This document shows positions 11,901 to 24,900 of a stretch of 62,000 bases of DNA, piece by piece; within the stretch, counting starts at the first letter, position 1, and every line of letters begins with the position of its first letter. A model generated the notes under the pieces. It saw only the letters and a list, made by a program, of their open reading frames with translations, made no database searches and had not been told where the DNA came from. A program made the translations under genes and the position numbers. Source of the DNA: Symbiodinium natans (Eukaryota > Sar > Dinophyceae > Suessiales > Symbiodiniaceae); assembly GCA_905221605.1 (NCBI GenBank), contig CAJNDS010002321.1, forward strand, positions 305,001 to 367,000, read 5' to 3'.

Positions 11901-12000
11901 ACATTTGCTAGCAGAATCTCGCATGATGGGCTCGCACGATCGGGGTTCATCCAGCCTCCCCCCCCCCCCCCTGCAAACAGAATGCTCGCATGATGCGGTT
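11640..12000. repeat. C-rich minisatellite, unit about 60-100 bp
   Basis: Four or five irregular copies of a unit made of AATGCTCGCATGATGGGGTT followed by a run of 8-25 C and then CAAACAGAATGCTC. The C runs vary in length between copies. The Gly/Trp-rich minus-strand frames here come from this repeat. Confidence 0.7.
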
Positions 12001-13066
12001 GTAAACGATCTACGTCCTGAAGCGAGCTTTGCTTTGCTCAGCTTTGGAAAGCGCAGGTTGGGGGGCGCAAGCCCTTACAGACCGACGGGCCCTTGACCGA
12101 ACGGGACCTACTAGCACCGGGTTCGCGCTTCGCGGATGGGTCGGTGGCTCACCAAAACCAACAGCAAAAAAACTACACAAAAACAAAACAAAAACAAACC
12201 TGACCCTGAATTCTGTGCCCCCAGCTGTGGCTGTCGGTGCATAGCCAGGGTTCTGCGCAGAGCATGACATGACGGCATTGCATCAGCTGGGGCACACCGA
12301 GCTGCTTAAGACTCTTCCAGGCCCCACACCACGGAAGAGGCTGCATGCCCTCCAGGCATATCGTAGGAGTAGATGACCCGTGACCTCCAGCGCGGCAACA
12401 TAATCAGAACGCTGCAATCCACCATCCTTCGCAACTTTTTACAATATTTCAATATTTCACACAGTGCCCGAGCCACAAGCCGATCATCAGGGCCCTCATT
12501 GCGACGGCCTGGCTACCGGATTCCCAGGACTTGAGCGCTACAGCACTTTGATAGCTCTGAACCATCGAAGCCCACTTTCAGAACAAGGCGTCGTAGAGTC
12601 ATCAGACAGCACTCCAGATTCCCAAGTCATAGCTGCACTCACCATTAAGGCAAAGGCAATCAGTCACCACCTGCCACCGACATGACACTCCTGCAGATTA
12701 AATTAGCCGTTTCCCACGTCAGCAAGCACATGCTATCGGAGCCTGCGACGTGGCGGCTGGTGGAGCAGCCAATGACGTCAGTGGTGTAGCTGGTGGAGCG
12801 GCCACAGTTTGGTACGAATACACTATGCGAGGCTGCCTTGGATGTCTGCATGTCACCAGCTTTTGCCATCTGCACTCACACATGCATGAGACTCTCATGA
12901 GACATCCAAGAGGGCGACTGCTGCACAGGCTGGGTGTAGGTGTTCGCCTGAACCAGCCTCGCTGGTGACACAGTTCGGACCTGGCAGTCTCAGGACGCCT
13001 CCCAGACCACTGATATCGCACACCTGTCCAACATAGTACACACCTGCCTCTGCTGCAAGCGAAGAC

Positions 13067-14917
13067 CTCGCACGGGTGAGATGCTGGTGTCTGGTGCCAG
13101 CTGTAAGATCTGATCTGCCTGGGAGATGCAACTGCAGCCTGAACAGGGACGCTGACACGAAGTGCTGACACAAGTCTTCCACCAAGTCTTTCGCACCATC
13201 CTAAAACACACTACTCATCACTAATCTCACTAACAGCAATCGCAGTTCGAGACAAGCCGGCCTCTGGCCGAGCACCTGCATGAATTAAAACTGCCAATGC
13301 GCCGTGCTTTGACTTTTTTGCATGGTTTTGGCATGGCCATGTTGCCACCTGGAACTTTGAGCTCCGCTCGAAGGCCATCAAGCTGTCCACGAAGCTGACA
13401 TGAGGAGAGGCGAGGCGAGGACATGCCAGGAGGGTCGGGAGCACTGCCCATGGAGGAATTAGCGGCGAGGATTCATGCCCCAGAATGCTTTGGCTCAGTA
13501 CGGGCCTTCTCCAAGGTCTCTTCTGTCGTCGTGGCAGGCCTATGCAACCATGCGAAAACGCATGACAGCGTTTAAGAGTACATGTGGGCGCAGTGGCTTA
13601 TCACTGTCTCAAGATGTGTCTTGGGCTCATCACCCTGGGCCGCTGCTCAGGTACTCCACCTGCGGCTCAGGCTTTGCTTCGACCGACCTTTACATGGGCC
13701 CGTGCCTCGCCTGAGGCGCCTGAGGCACCTTCTTGTCGAATCTTGCTTCCAGCGCCTGCTTCGCTCTCGGAACATGCAATTCTTGCCAGATGTCCACACA
13801 CATCCGTCACTCCTGAAGTCGCTTGAGAGACGCGTTTGTCGGCCCCTCCTGTGTCTGAAGCGAAGTTGAAACCAAGGCAACATGCGATGCAATGAGATTG
13901 TCCCATGGTGCAAGGCATGGCAAGGCTCTCCTCCCTTGTAGGTGAATCGTTCCTGAGAGCAAAGCGAGCACAGCGAGCTTATGCCAGCGCGAATGGGGAA
14001 GGGCCTCTTCAAGGGGCTGTCTGCAATCAACCCAGAGGTTGCTGGAGAGGATCCTCTGGCGATGCCACAGATGTCTGACTAGAAACTGGATGCAGTTGTC
14101 CCTGTGGCCTTTGGTTGCGGAGCTTCTAACCTGTCTGTGCAGTCTCTGGCCCCACCAGCTTCAGCTGGGAGCTGAGTTTACAGCAGGCTCATCAGACTCT
14201 CATCAGCACAAAGACGGCCTGCTCCTCCAACCACACGAAGGCCTGACGGACAGGACACGAGGTGTGCGACATGAGGACAGGAAGCACAGCCAGCATGAGC
14301 CAGCTTGGGCCTACCTCAATTCGCGCATTGCGCTCCGCAGACAAGGCTTGAGAAATAGCATCTAGACCTGGGAAGCGCAGCAGGTCATGGAGCTGGTGAG
14401 GGCCAAAGCCACTTGATCATGGAAGGGCCGGCACGCTTGTCTAAACGAGTGGTCTGCTTCTCATACTCTGATATGCGAGCCTCACCCAGACATCCACCGT
14501 GCGCAGAGCTCTCAAGCTTCCTGCATGCAGCCTGTGACTCAGCGATGTGGTGCTTGATTTTGAAGCCTTCTGCTTTGCAGCGGCCCTGCAACACAGGAGT
14601 ACACAGTGGCATGCCATGTCATGAGCCCTAAGAAACCCACCAAACGGCGCTTTGCACAGTGGATAAACTTCGGATGAACACGTTGGATTGTGATCCTCGC
14701 ACTCACTGCACCGGAGCCTCAATCTCAGTCTCGTGGCGTGACAGCTCACTTCGCAGCTGCTCAGCATCTTTCCTGAAGGAAATGCCAATGGAAAGCATCA
14801 ATTCATTGCAAACAAAAGCACCTGGAAGGTCTTCGACAAAACTCTGCTGAGATCGGCACCCAATCACTCCCAACACCTCGCGCAAGCCAGCCTCGGTGGT
14901 GCTGAATTTCACACATT
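13067..14917 (-). CDS. Coiled-coil protein, many short exons
   Basis: Several short minus-strand exons with clean AG/GT edges and helical, charged sequence: 14877-14917 (KFSTTEAGLRE), 14707-14772 (KDAEQLRSELSRHETEIEAP, donor GTGAGT), 14435-14585 (FKIKHHIAESQAACRKLESS ... EYEKQTTRLDK), 14315-14367 (LDAISQALSAERNARIE), 13349-13394 (LRGQLDGLRAELKVP) and 13067-13118 (ADQILQLAPDTSISPVR). Heptad-like leucine/charge patterning points to a coiled coil. I cannot name the family. Whether the 13.0-13.4 exons belong to the same transcript as those at 14.3-14.9 is inference from strand and style; exons between are missing. Confidence 0.5.
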
Positions 14918-15451
14918 CTGACCGTTAATGATACCAATGAGGACTGCTGAGTTGTTCTCTGCTAGTCTATGTTCGTCTCAGAGCACCATTGCACACCTCT
15001 CCCAGACCCTCACTCGGATACAAGTGAGGCTTGCAAGGCTGGCTCGAGGCTGGCGCTGCGCGGTGCTCAGATTCGTGCACCACCAGTTCCTGCTCTCGAT
15101 ACATGTAGCTGCCATTTGCTAGGAGAAAAAAGGCTCACTCGAATTTTTTGCAACTACCAGATATACTACAGATATAGCAGAGATGTAGCACAACAAACTC
15201 AACAAAACTTGAGAGCCACGGGCTGGGACGAAAGCTCTAGTAGGTCCAGGACTGGGGACACGGAGCTTGCAGGAAGAGAGAGGCGCCGAGAGATCAAAGC
15301 GCCGACCCAAATCATGTGGCAAAGTCAAAGTTTAAAGCGAAGCGGTGCTTCAAGCGAGGCACCATGTACAAAAGTAACACAAAGTTACAGGAAGTATAGG
15401 GAGGAGGACCCACCCAAACTGAAGAGGTGCTTCCAGATTGACCGCAGCTAT

Positions 15452-15707
15452 TAGCCCAAAACAGGCCCCCTTGGCACCGCACCCAGGCCAGCATCAGCAG
15501 CATCAGGGAGGCCCCGCTTCTCCGTCGAACGTCTGAGAAAACACCTACCAAAGTAACCCAAAGCTAGCCCAAAACAGGCCCCCTTGGCACCACACCCGGG
15601 CCAGCATCAGCAGCATCAGGGGGGCCCCGCTTCCCCTTAGAACGTCTCAGGAAAACCCCTACCAAAGAACCCCAAATCTAGCTCAAAACAGGCCCCCTTG
15701 GCAACGA
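15452..15707. repeat. Tandem repeat, 113-114 bp unit, 2.3 copies
   Basis: Copies start at 15452, 15565 and 15679, each with TAGCCCAAAACAGGCCCCCT and an inner GCCAGCATCAGCAGCATCAG. The first two are near-identical; the third stops after about 30 bases, where unrelated sequence begins. Confidence 0.85.
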
Positions 15708-16204
15708 TGGTTTTCCCGGCACCAGACCGGGGATAGCCGACCACCGAAATTGGTCCACCCCCCCGCCCCCCCCCCGCACCCCCCCCCGATAACCCCAGGC
15801 TCACTTCGTGAGGTATTGAACAAAGCTCCCACAGGGGGGAGCTTTCGTGAATAGCAGTAACACCAACTATCGGCCATGTCCTGAAGCTCTCGCAAAGCCT
15901 TCCAGATTTCGTCCTCCGAGACTATTCTTCTGTGGAACACATTCTTCTCGGCTTTTCACTGGGTTTTTCCTACTTCCTTTGTTTTTTTTGGCACCATCTG
16001 CGATGCTTCGACTCATGTGATGTTTTTGTTTGGTGTTTTCCGCGCCTGTCCCTCCCGGGTCGAAGCCGGACTCTTCAGCTCTCGATCTCGACGGCGCTCG
16101 GGGTCATGGACGCTGCGCCTGGAAGTCTCGAAACGGTCCGACACCTCCACGAGGTCCTTTCTGGCGGAGCTGAGGGCCTGCAAAGGACCAACCCTAAACT
16201 GAGG

Positions 16205-16226
16205 CCCTAAACCCTAAACCCTAAAT
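16205..16226 (-). repeat. Short telomere-like tract (CCCTAAA)
   Basis: Three CCCTAAA units, the last passing into CTAAATCTAA. Confidence 0.8.
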
Positions 16227-17784
16227 CTAATCGGTGGCCGCGCACGCTTCTTAGCTTTCGCGCATGACTCGCGACAATCGCGCTTCTAACTCCCGGATGT
16301 TGAATTTGCGCTCGGAAAGTTTTTTCGTGAAACAACACCACCGAATGCTGGTTTGTGCTGGTTTGGATGAGGCTGTGAAGCTTTGGATCAGGTCTTGGGA
16401 TTCCTGGGGTGGTCTCACGCCAGCAGTGGAATGGTTTTGGTTAAGGCTTCCGAACATCTGAAGTCAGAACTGCATATAGATGCTGAAGGGCCAAGGCTGT
16501 CAAATCCGTGTAAACCGCGGGTAACGATATTCGTGTGTCTAAGGCTCAGGACTCGCCGCCCTGCTGCCCTGGGGTTTTGTAACCTTCACTAAGGCTGCGT
16601 TGAATTGATGCTGCATTGACGCTGCGTGTGATTTCGAAGCATTGGGGGTCTATGTTTTTTTCCGCGGAGGTGTGGGACACTGGGCGCGAGCAGCGGGTCG
16701 TGAAGCAAAGCAGCTTACTTGTCAGACCTTCGACAATTAGGATTAAATCTCCACAAATGACACCGCTTTCTTGATGCATAAAATGGCACGGCAACAAACT
16801 GTTGAAATGCCTACCGGGCGGTGGTGTTAACCCAAGCGGTGCGAAGTCGGCATTCCGCAGGGGCACGCCTCGATGCGCGTGAAGTCGGCCCATCCGCAAG
16901 AAGCCGACCGACAGACGTGCAATCCACAAGTGCGCTGGGCTTTAAGGAGCACGTCCCCATGTACAAAATCGGTATGCGATGCGAAACTGAAGCGAAAAGG
17001 CACGGAAGCAAGTGGAAAACTGTTGGAAACTGCAAGTGCACGCCGGGCTTTGCGCAGCACAACCACGATGCGCATACCGAAGCTTGATCTTCGAAGCACG
17101 ATGCAGAGAAAAAAGTGACAGCACACAAAACGAACGGCGCTTGAAATGGGATTCTGCAAAGACACGCTGCGTCACATGCAGGAAGTGCAGAATGGAACAG
17201 TTGAATACCGCGCCTTGTGCGACACATGCGTTCCCAACCTCGAAAAACAAGAGCTGCAAAAACAGCTCCCCAAGGTCAGGCTGTGGCGGGACACAGAATA
17301 TGATGAAATGTAATTTCTTTAAATGTGGTGATTCAGGATCCAAAAATTTTGCTTTTGGTACATTATTTACATGAATTGTTTAATCTGAATGTTTGTGTTG
17401 AAGTCAAACATGCTGAAATATGCATAATGTGTACCCTGTCAGTCCGACAACACATAGCCTCTACGTGTAGATCCCCAAGGTCACGCTGTCGCAGGTCGAC
17501 TTTGCACAATGCGGGCCGACCTCAGCCGCGTACCCAGTACCCCATTCCCCCCCCCCCCCCAATTTACAACTTTCTTAAACTCGAAAAATCACACGGTCAA
17601 GAAAAGAAAAACACGGCATCAACCTCCTCCTCCTTCGACGACGACTGCCAACTACTGCGACTAGGACCACGGGAGCGGGATGCGGAGCTCTCGAAAGCGC
17701 TCACGGAACCTTCTGGAACCTCACCCAACTCGTGGAAGAACACGGCACAGCTAGAAGAAATGCAGCCTTGAACTTTCATGAACT

Positions 17785-17821
17785 TAAACCCTAAACCCTA
17801 AACCCTAAACCCTAAACCCTC
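17785..17821 (-). repeat. Telomere-like tract (CCCTAAA) next to an exon edge
   Basis: Five perfect CCCTAAA units. They end ten bases from the end of the minus-strand coiled-coil exon at 17831, so in gene sense they are TTTAGGG repeats right after the donor. The phrase GAGG|GTTTAGGG could itself supply a GT donor at the tract edge. Confidence 0.9.
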
Positions 17822-17830
17822 AAGCCAGGC

Positions 17831-18866
17831 CTGGGCAAGATCGACTGTGCGCCGCTCCTGGCCCTCCAAGAGCGCAGCCAGCTCCGACAAGCCCGTGTTG
17901 GAGGAGGCAACCACATCCTGGAGGTTGGCCGCGCGCCGTTCGTGGCTGCTCATCGTTCCGGTCAATCCTTGGTTGTCCAGTAACTTGCGAGATTTACAGG
18001 TGAACCTTTGGGATTCTATTGGGATTAATTAGAATACCCAAAAAAGGTTAAAGGAAACCAACTCTACTACTAAGAATCCGGATAAGTCTGTTTCCAGCCT
18101 TCGAGCAATCTCTTGCAAGCTTTGGCAACGTTGCTCCAGGCCCTGGAAGAGCTGCTCAAGTTCTCTTCCAGCTGTCCGATGCTTTCTATGAAGGTTATCT
18201 TGCTCGCGCGAAAGGCCGACGGCTTCGTTCAAAGCCTTCAGCCACATGCAGACATGCACACTGAGTCACTGGGTTTAAAGCTGGGCTTTTTGGGGGCATC
18301 AGATCTCTTGGGTTCTGCACTGATTCACTTCCACACTCCAATCACTCCCTCCCGTATTCGCTTGTCAATCACTCCGCCAACAGACACTGCTTCACTCAAT
18401 CCCTCCGCTCACACACTGCTTTCATCTACTTACTCACTCAACGCACGAACATGTACCTAACTTCGTTTAAAAAAAAAGCCACATGACATGTGCACCAAAC
18501 AACTTGGAGCCTAGTCTGCGCACCGCTCCTGGCTACAACCGGCGACTGGACAATGAGCTTCGGGATGGATGACCCGCTGCGGCAACGAAAGGGCTGATTC
18601 ACCGATACGGACCCATAACGTCTCACTGGGTGTAAGATGCGTATAAGCTTCTCTAAAGCGGCCCAGCGACAATGCTAACGAAAGGGCGACGAGAGACGAG
18701 TCCGAATCACATAGACCAAAACACCTTTTTGACAGATGTGATGCAGCCGCGAGGCACGTCTCAGGTCGTTGACCTCGGCTTGGTGAGCACCTTCCAGCGC
18801 GGCCACCCGCGCCGCAACCAGTCTTCCGGCAGGCTTCCCCCGAGCATCCTCAACACTCAAGGCCGC
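17831..18866 (-). CDS. Coiled-coil protein, three exons
   Basis: Three minus-strand exons share a long helical charged pattern. Exon 18758-18866: AALSVEDARGKPAGRLVAAR then VAALEGAHQAEVNDLR. Exon 18099-18235: ALNEAVGLSREQDNLHRKHR and ELEQLFQGLEQRCQSLQEIA. Exon 17831-17945: ERRAANLQDVVASSNTGLSE then LAALLEGQERRTVDLAQ. Acceptors are AG; donors are GT (18756-18757), GC (18097-18098) and GC (17829-17830). The repeated EL.xLxxxLE pattern is coiled coil, so a structural or cytoskeletal protein is likely but not identified. The gene continues on both sides into exons I could not place; protein-like minus-strand text at 19320-19450 (VEAAKRLPNDIEDCKSTTY) may be an upstream exon. Confidence 0.6.
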
Positions 18867-18869
18867 CTG

Positions 18870-20381
18870 CACATGATGCGCTGAATCAAGGGGCCTCCCT
18901 AAGTATCTCTCCCCCTTGAACGAGAAAGGGAATTCGGCCTCCCCCTCCCTTCTTCGCTTTCCCCTCTCCACCCCCCGCCCTCCCCTGGGTGGCGTGATTG
19001 CGGGGATTGAGTTTGAGGTTCAGGGTGGTTGAGGAAGAATCTTCTCTTTCAGCGGTCCCTCACCTTAATTAACCCTCTCCAACAAGTTTTGCAATGATGG
19101 GCGAAAGGCAACCGCTTCGCACTTGCTTCACCAGCCATGGCCGACCGGCCTCGCACGCAACAAGTCGAGCCTGGCACGACTGCGACGCCGTAACTTAAGC
19201 AAACGGCGCCTAACCTCGTTTGGTCTCGTTTCTGTCAGTTTTGCTGCTTTTGTCCCTGAGCCTCCATAGAGTTCAAGAGGTGCTGCTGAGCTGTCAGTTG
19301 CGCCTGCATCGACTTTCAAGCTGAGTCCACCTCGGGACCTCGCAATATCTCGCAATAGGTTGTACTTTTGCAGTCCTCGATGTCATTCGGCAAGCGCTTG
19401 GCAGCCTCAACTGTCGTGACGTGGCTTCTGCTGGGCTTCGTGCTGCCAGTCTCGTCTTTCTCATGACAGCTTTCACATGGCCTTCGGGCTGTACAACGCC
19501 TGCACAGCTCCATACGCTCCATGCTCCATCCTGGCAGTCTTGCTACGCTGCATGCCGCTGCATACCGCTCCCTGCCGCTGTTGCTACACTCCTCCCAAGG
19601 CTGTTTGTACGGCGGCCCTATTGACCCTGGCCTTGCCGAGTTTTGACCTAGTGGCGTTGTGTCCTGAAGTGTCGAGATGAAGCATCAGGGTCTTGAAGAA
19701 TTCGGGTCTTCGCTCGCCCGCCTGGCTGAGCTTGAGATGGCGCATGGCAACTGTCAGCGGACCGGCCTTAGAATCAGGCATATTTACAACAATCGCTGCA
19801 GAAAATGAGTGTCCAAGCAAACCGCAGAATCAGCAAAAAGAGCCCGCAATGTGAGTCGGCAGAACACCAGGAGCAAGCACCAATAACCTCTTCCTCCTCA
19901 TATGAAATCGGTCCCCGCAGGGCGCAGCGGATCAGGGTTTCAATCAGGGTTTCAAAGCCTCCCCTCTAAGTCTCTTGCTCAACATTCGCTGGGTTGGGCG
20001 TCGGCTTCATGGTCACAGAGACCCCTTCTTAGCAAACTCACTAAAAAGTACTGATGAAATGTCGGGATGGTCTACTCCGATGAAAAGATGCAGTTCACAT
20101 CATCGGTCCACAAGGCCTCAATCAAGCTCAGACCTAGGTATCCTGTGCTGTTATTCACTTTATTCACTGCTTCCCAGTGAAGCTTTCTGGGCTGGCGACG
20201 CCATGATCAAAGAGCACGTCGCAGGTTCGAGCCTGACACTCTTTAGTGCTATGCTATCCAGGTTCGAGCAGCTCAGAGCAGCTTCCACTGTGATTCAATG
20301 CTTCCACTCCTCTTCATCTACCCGCTGCACGACGCCAATATCTCCGGAGGAGAAGGACGGAAATTGCCGTCCTGGCAGTAC
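18870..20381. other. No firmly assignable gene
   Basis: Minus-strand frames at 19128-19522 have protein-like text but no domain. About 18340-18430 is a CACTC-rich low-complexity stretch on the plus strand. Nothing else is supported. Confidence 0.35.
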
Positions 20382-20442
20382 CTCTCGAGCTGAAGTCTCA
20401 CGTTCGGCAAGCTGCAGGGCATTCAACAAGCAAACCATCTGC
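20382..20442 (-). CDS. Isolated helical exon
   Basis: A 61-bp minus-strand exon with AG acceptor (20443-20444) and GT donor (20380-20381). It reads QMVCLLNALQLAERETSARE after a one-base phase carry. The helical charged pattern fits the coiled-coil genes nearby. No family can be named. Confidence 0.45.
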
Positions 20443-21940
20443 CTGCACGACGGAGCCTGCACGGACAACGCCATCCTTACAAAGACACCCGGCTGAGATT
20501 CTGCCAGACATCGTGAGACTTTGGCTGAGGCTGATGCTTGGTGACCTCAGAGAAGCCACGTATGTCAAGAAATGTCAAGCGACTGGCAAACGACCGGCAA
20601 ATCAAGCATGTGCATGTCATTGAGCTCAGGATCTGGATGCCACATCGATGCGTGAAGGCAAGTGCATCTCAGAGCCCTAGCTGCTCAAGCATGGAGGCTG
20701 CTGGCGGCTTATTGGGCTCCAATGGTATCTTCAAGATCATCGTCGGACTCACGTGGTCTGTGCTTCCCCTTTGGTTACCGCTTCAGAAGTCAAGCTCCTA
20801 CATGTCGCTTGCAAGGACACTGATCCTACTAGCGGCTCTGTTCACGTTGTTGGATGGCTTGTGCCATGCCTGCTATGCTTCACATTGCTTGGATCGCATG
20901 GCGGCGCGGCGCAGCATGCAAGTAAACGGGACAGCGTAGACGATGGTTCCTTCTCAGCAATGTCAGGCTGGCGCAATGCCAAATGCATCCAACTGTCTCA
21001 GCTGGTTTTCTTAATGTTTTCACCGCATCGCGAGATGAGAGCCACGGCTGCTGGAGCTGTGGAGCTCCATGAAACCCATGGGCCGCTCCAACTCTGCACC
21101 CCAAAAACAGAAGTGCAGAGTGTTTAAAATCTTCAGAATGGGTCACCCTCGTGACACACGACCGTCGCCTGCACAAAGACTCAAGGGCAAAATGGAGCGG
21201 AGTGGAATGGACGCTCTGAGCAGGAGCTAGGTATGTTAGCCCTGCCTTGCAGTTGGCCTTGGGCCTGCAGATGGCACGTACTTGCACGTCACACAGAAGA
21301 ATGCTAGCCCCAACTCCAACCTCATGAAAGGCTCGCCGGAATGCGTTTACCTGTCACAGCTCTCCAAGCACTCAGAGCCAAAGGGATCCAAGCACTCATG
21401 ATGATCTGCCTCAAAGGATTTTGCTTTCCCGGTCTGCTGATCGAAGCATAGCGCTCTGTCGAAGGACCAGTCCTGACAAAACACAGGAACATATGCCAAC
21501 TCCCATGTGGGTCATCATGTGACCCATGTATACTCATGTGTCATCTCCACAGAAACTAAGGCTACAGCCATTTGAGGAATGGCTCTTGCATGGGCGACCT
21601 GAAGCGACAAAACCCTTCTGATTATGATTGTTATTATTATTACTATTGCTGCTACTGTTACTATGATTATGATTAGTATCATTATGACTGACAGTCAAGA
21701 AGGGTATGCGGCATCTTGTGGCAAAGTGCAATGGGTGGTGCTGAGTCTCCTGCTTCTTTGTCTTCCGCAGCTTGGAAAGCTGACAGGTAGCCTGAGCCAA
21801 CTCGAACTTATGAAATGTTCTGAATTTCCATGAGTTTCATACAAGGGGCAGTACTCACGAACAACATGAACAACTAAGATAAGGGGATGAGCGCATAGAC
21901 AAGCTTACCAGCGGGATGCCGAAATAGCTCTCTCATGGGG
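20443..21940. other. No assignable gene
   Basis: Plus- and minus-strand frames overlap without domains. A trinucleotide microsatellite (TTATTATTATTACTATTGCTG type) lies at about 21627-21690. Confidence 0.4.
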
Positions 21941-21949
21941 CTCGCAGGA

Positions 21950-24900
21950 TCTTAAAGACGATCCAAGCAGCCATGGTCCAGAGCGTCTTCAACTGCAAGC
22001 CGCCTTCGAACGGAACGTTAAAATATCAAACGGGCGGAAAATAAAAATTAGAGATCTAAAGAACGTACTTGCTAACCCACCGTGAACTAGCGACGTGACG
22101 GGCCTGAAAGGGTCCAGCCGAAGCATTTGGACCTGCGACATCCCCAGCACTGCCAGCACTCCGCATACTCCCGACCTAACCTCCTGACTGTCTGAGGCCA
22201 AGGCCAGCATGTCAATTGCCAAGGCATTGGCAGGCTGCGCGCCAGAGTGGGAGACGAGCTTTCGAAGCCCCTGGAAATGTTCGAGCAGATGCACATGCGA
22301 ACAGCAACAGAGAGCGATGTCCCATGACATCATTTGCAAGCTTCTGCAAGCTGAGTTGGTATTCTTGGCCTCGTCATTCGCTTGAGCAGTTTTGTTGCCT
22401 CAAGCGCACAAAAGGTGGAGAAACCAGGAGAAACAGCACAGGATAACCTTGCCACAGCTCAGTTGCCGACACATGTGCACAAACTTCTTTGCTGGGCTTG
22501 AGTCCGGAATCCAATCCAAGTCCTGTGCAACGAGCCATACGCGATTATCCTGGGAGTCATTAAAGCCATTTAGATCCATTAAGGCTTCCGGCAGTCTCCT
22601 GCCTCCGACTTCTGGAATCCCAAGATGCAAAGAATCTTCCTCAGGCTGATTGTGACAGCCACAGGCAGCGCGGTTCGCTCAGGGAGCATATCCACGCCTG
22701 ACTTGATCCAATGAGTCTTTACCCTCGAAGATGCACCTTGCAGGAGGTGGCTGCAGACGGATATGGGGGGTTTTCGTTTTTAGGGGGTACCTTATTGGGG
22801 TCCTTATCATAAGGGAACCCTATGCTATTTGGGGGGTCGATATTCGGGGGTCCCTGATTTTCGTACACCCCCAAATATGCCAGGTCTGCTCCCGCTCCGA
22901 GCTCAATGGGCCTTCGCGTGAGCATCTCACCGAGTATGCAGCCGGCAGACCACATGTCCACGGCCTTGAAGCTGCAGGTTAGTTAGTCACCCTCGTCGCC
23001 TCTCAGGTTTATTTTAAGGGGCTGCGCCCATGGGCGGGCAGCGCAGGCAGAAGCGCGGGGCGAGCAGTTTCTAAGCATTTTGAGGCCCCTAAACTCCCTT
23101 AAAATCTCTAAGCGTTAAGTTTCTAAGCATGTTCAGGCCCCTAAACTCCCTTCAAATCTCTAAGCGTTTGAGGCTCCTAGACTCCCTTAACGTTTCTAAG
23201 CACTTTATAAGGCCACTAAACTCCCTTTTTCCTAGCCCCGACCTTAGACACATCGCTTATGCCCGCCCTTTGGGGGGCATCATGCTCCTGATGCGTCCCC
23301 GGGGTCCCGCCCCGGGAGCCGCTGATGCTCCTGATGCGCGCCTGGGGGTCCCGGGCTGGACCCGCTGATGCTCATGATGCGCGCCCTCTGGGGGCCTCCG
23401 TGGCGACGCAAAAAACCACGAAAAAAAACCGTTCACCGGCGGCACGCGGGGGTCGGCGGCACTGGCGTCCGGCCTAATTCTGCTTCGCAGAAGGCCAGGG
23501 GCCAGCAAGGCTATTCCCGGGACGACCCGGGCTAAAAGGTCCGCATTTGCTCGGTCCTTTGGGGACCTCGCGCTGCCCGATTTAAGGGCTAACGCCGCTG
23601 CCGCCGACCCCCGTGGAACCGGGGGGTCGGTGCGCGTGTGGGGTCGGCCCCTTCCTCATAGCTGTTTGGCACATTCCCTTTACGCATTGAGTTTCTCTAA
23701 GCATCGCAGGCTAGTAGGGTGCTTCTCGCAATGTCCCCGTCCAGCAATGCCGTCCGGAATGCCCAGCGCTTGGCTGCGCTGTGTTTTTGAGTTTTTTGGG
23801 GCGGGGAGGGGGGGGTCCCTGGTCGGGGGGCGGAAGGGGGTAGGGGTTGCGGGTGGGGGGGGTTCCCCTGGTCCGGGGCGCTGGGGTCGACAGGTCGGGT
23901 GGGTCCGGGTCGCCTAGTGGGGTGGGGTAGCGCGGAGCGTTGTTGTGGGTTGGCGGTCAGAAATCGTCGGTTCTGAACTCGACAAAAAAAGTGTTTTTTG
24001 AGTTTTTTTGGGGCCGGGAGGGGGGGTCCCTGGTCGGGGGGTGGGGGTGGGGGTCGACAGGTCGGGTGGGTTAGGGTCCCCTGGTCGGGGTGGGGGAGAA
24101 GGGGGGGTGTAGGGGGTAAGGTCAGGGTCAGGTGGGCAGGGGGTCAGGGCCACCAGCAAGGAACGGGTTTGCAAGCACCCACGGAGCGTTTTTGTGGGTT
24201 AGCGGTCACAAATCGTCGGTTCTGAACAGGACAAAAAAAGTGTTTTTGAGTTTTTTTGGGGCCGCAAATGGGGGGTCCCTGGTCGGGGGGCGGAGGGGTC
24301 GTCAGGTCGGGGGGGTCGGGGGAAGGGAAGGGTGGGGGGGGGAGGTCGTCAGGACTACCTCCCGTGGGAGTAGGGGGTAGGGGCAGGGCAAGCACGCACG
24401 GAGCGTTTTTGTGGGTTTGGCGGTCTGAACCTGACAAAAAAAAGTTTTTTGGGGCCGGGAGGGGGGGGCCTGGTCGGGGGGCGGAAGGGGAGGGGGTGGG
24501 GGTGGGGGTCGACAGGTCGGGTGGGTCCGGGTCGCCTGGTCAGGTGAGTTCCCCTGCGGGGGGGTTTTGGGGCCGGAGGGAAGGGGCTGGGGGTGGGGGT
24601 GGGGGTCGACAGGTCGGGTGGGTTCGGGGGCTGGGGAGGAGGGGTTCCCTGGTCCGGGGCGGAAGGAGGGGGGTGGGGTTTGGGTGGTGGACTTCGGGTT
24701 CGGGAGGAGTAGGAGGTAGGGGCAGGGCAAGCACGCACGGAGCGTTTTTGTGGGTTGGCGGTCAATTTCGTCGCTTCTGAACAAGACAAAAAAAGTGTTT
24801 TTGAGTTTTTTGGGGCCGGGAGGGCGGGGGGGCCGAAGGGGAGGGGGTGGGGGTGGGGGTCGACAGGTCGGGTGGGTCCGGTCACCTGGTCGGGGAGAGG

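Larger units (their letters stand above)
10298..13066. other. No assignable gene; contains repeats
   Basis: Includes a weak direct repeat at 11085-11200 (two roughly 45-bp units with CTTTATAGGGTT), a degenerate telomere-like tract at 11315-11409, and a C-rich minisatellite at 11640-12000. The rest has no supported feature. Confidence 0.4.
14918..17830. other. Repeats and possible cysteine-rich coding, no firm gene
   Basis: The region holds the 15452-15707 tandem repeat and a short telomere-like tract. At 16990-17250 a plus-strand frame is cysteine-rich (TRCVTCRKCRMEQLN; CETEAKRHGSKWKTVGNCKC) and could be part of a C-rich extracellular repeat, but no exon edges could be fixed. C runs occur at 15760-15786 and 17547-17560. 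Confidence 0.35.

Noticed and set aside
20215-20240. tRNA-like T-loop GGTTCGAGCC
   Set aside because: No matching acceptor stem, D arm or anticodon arm could be folded around it.
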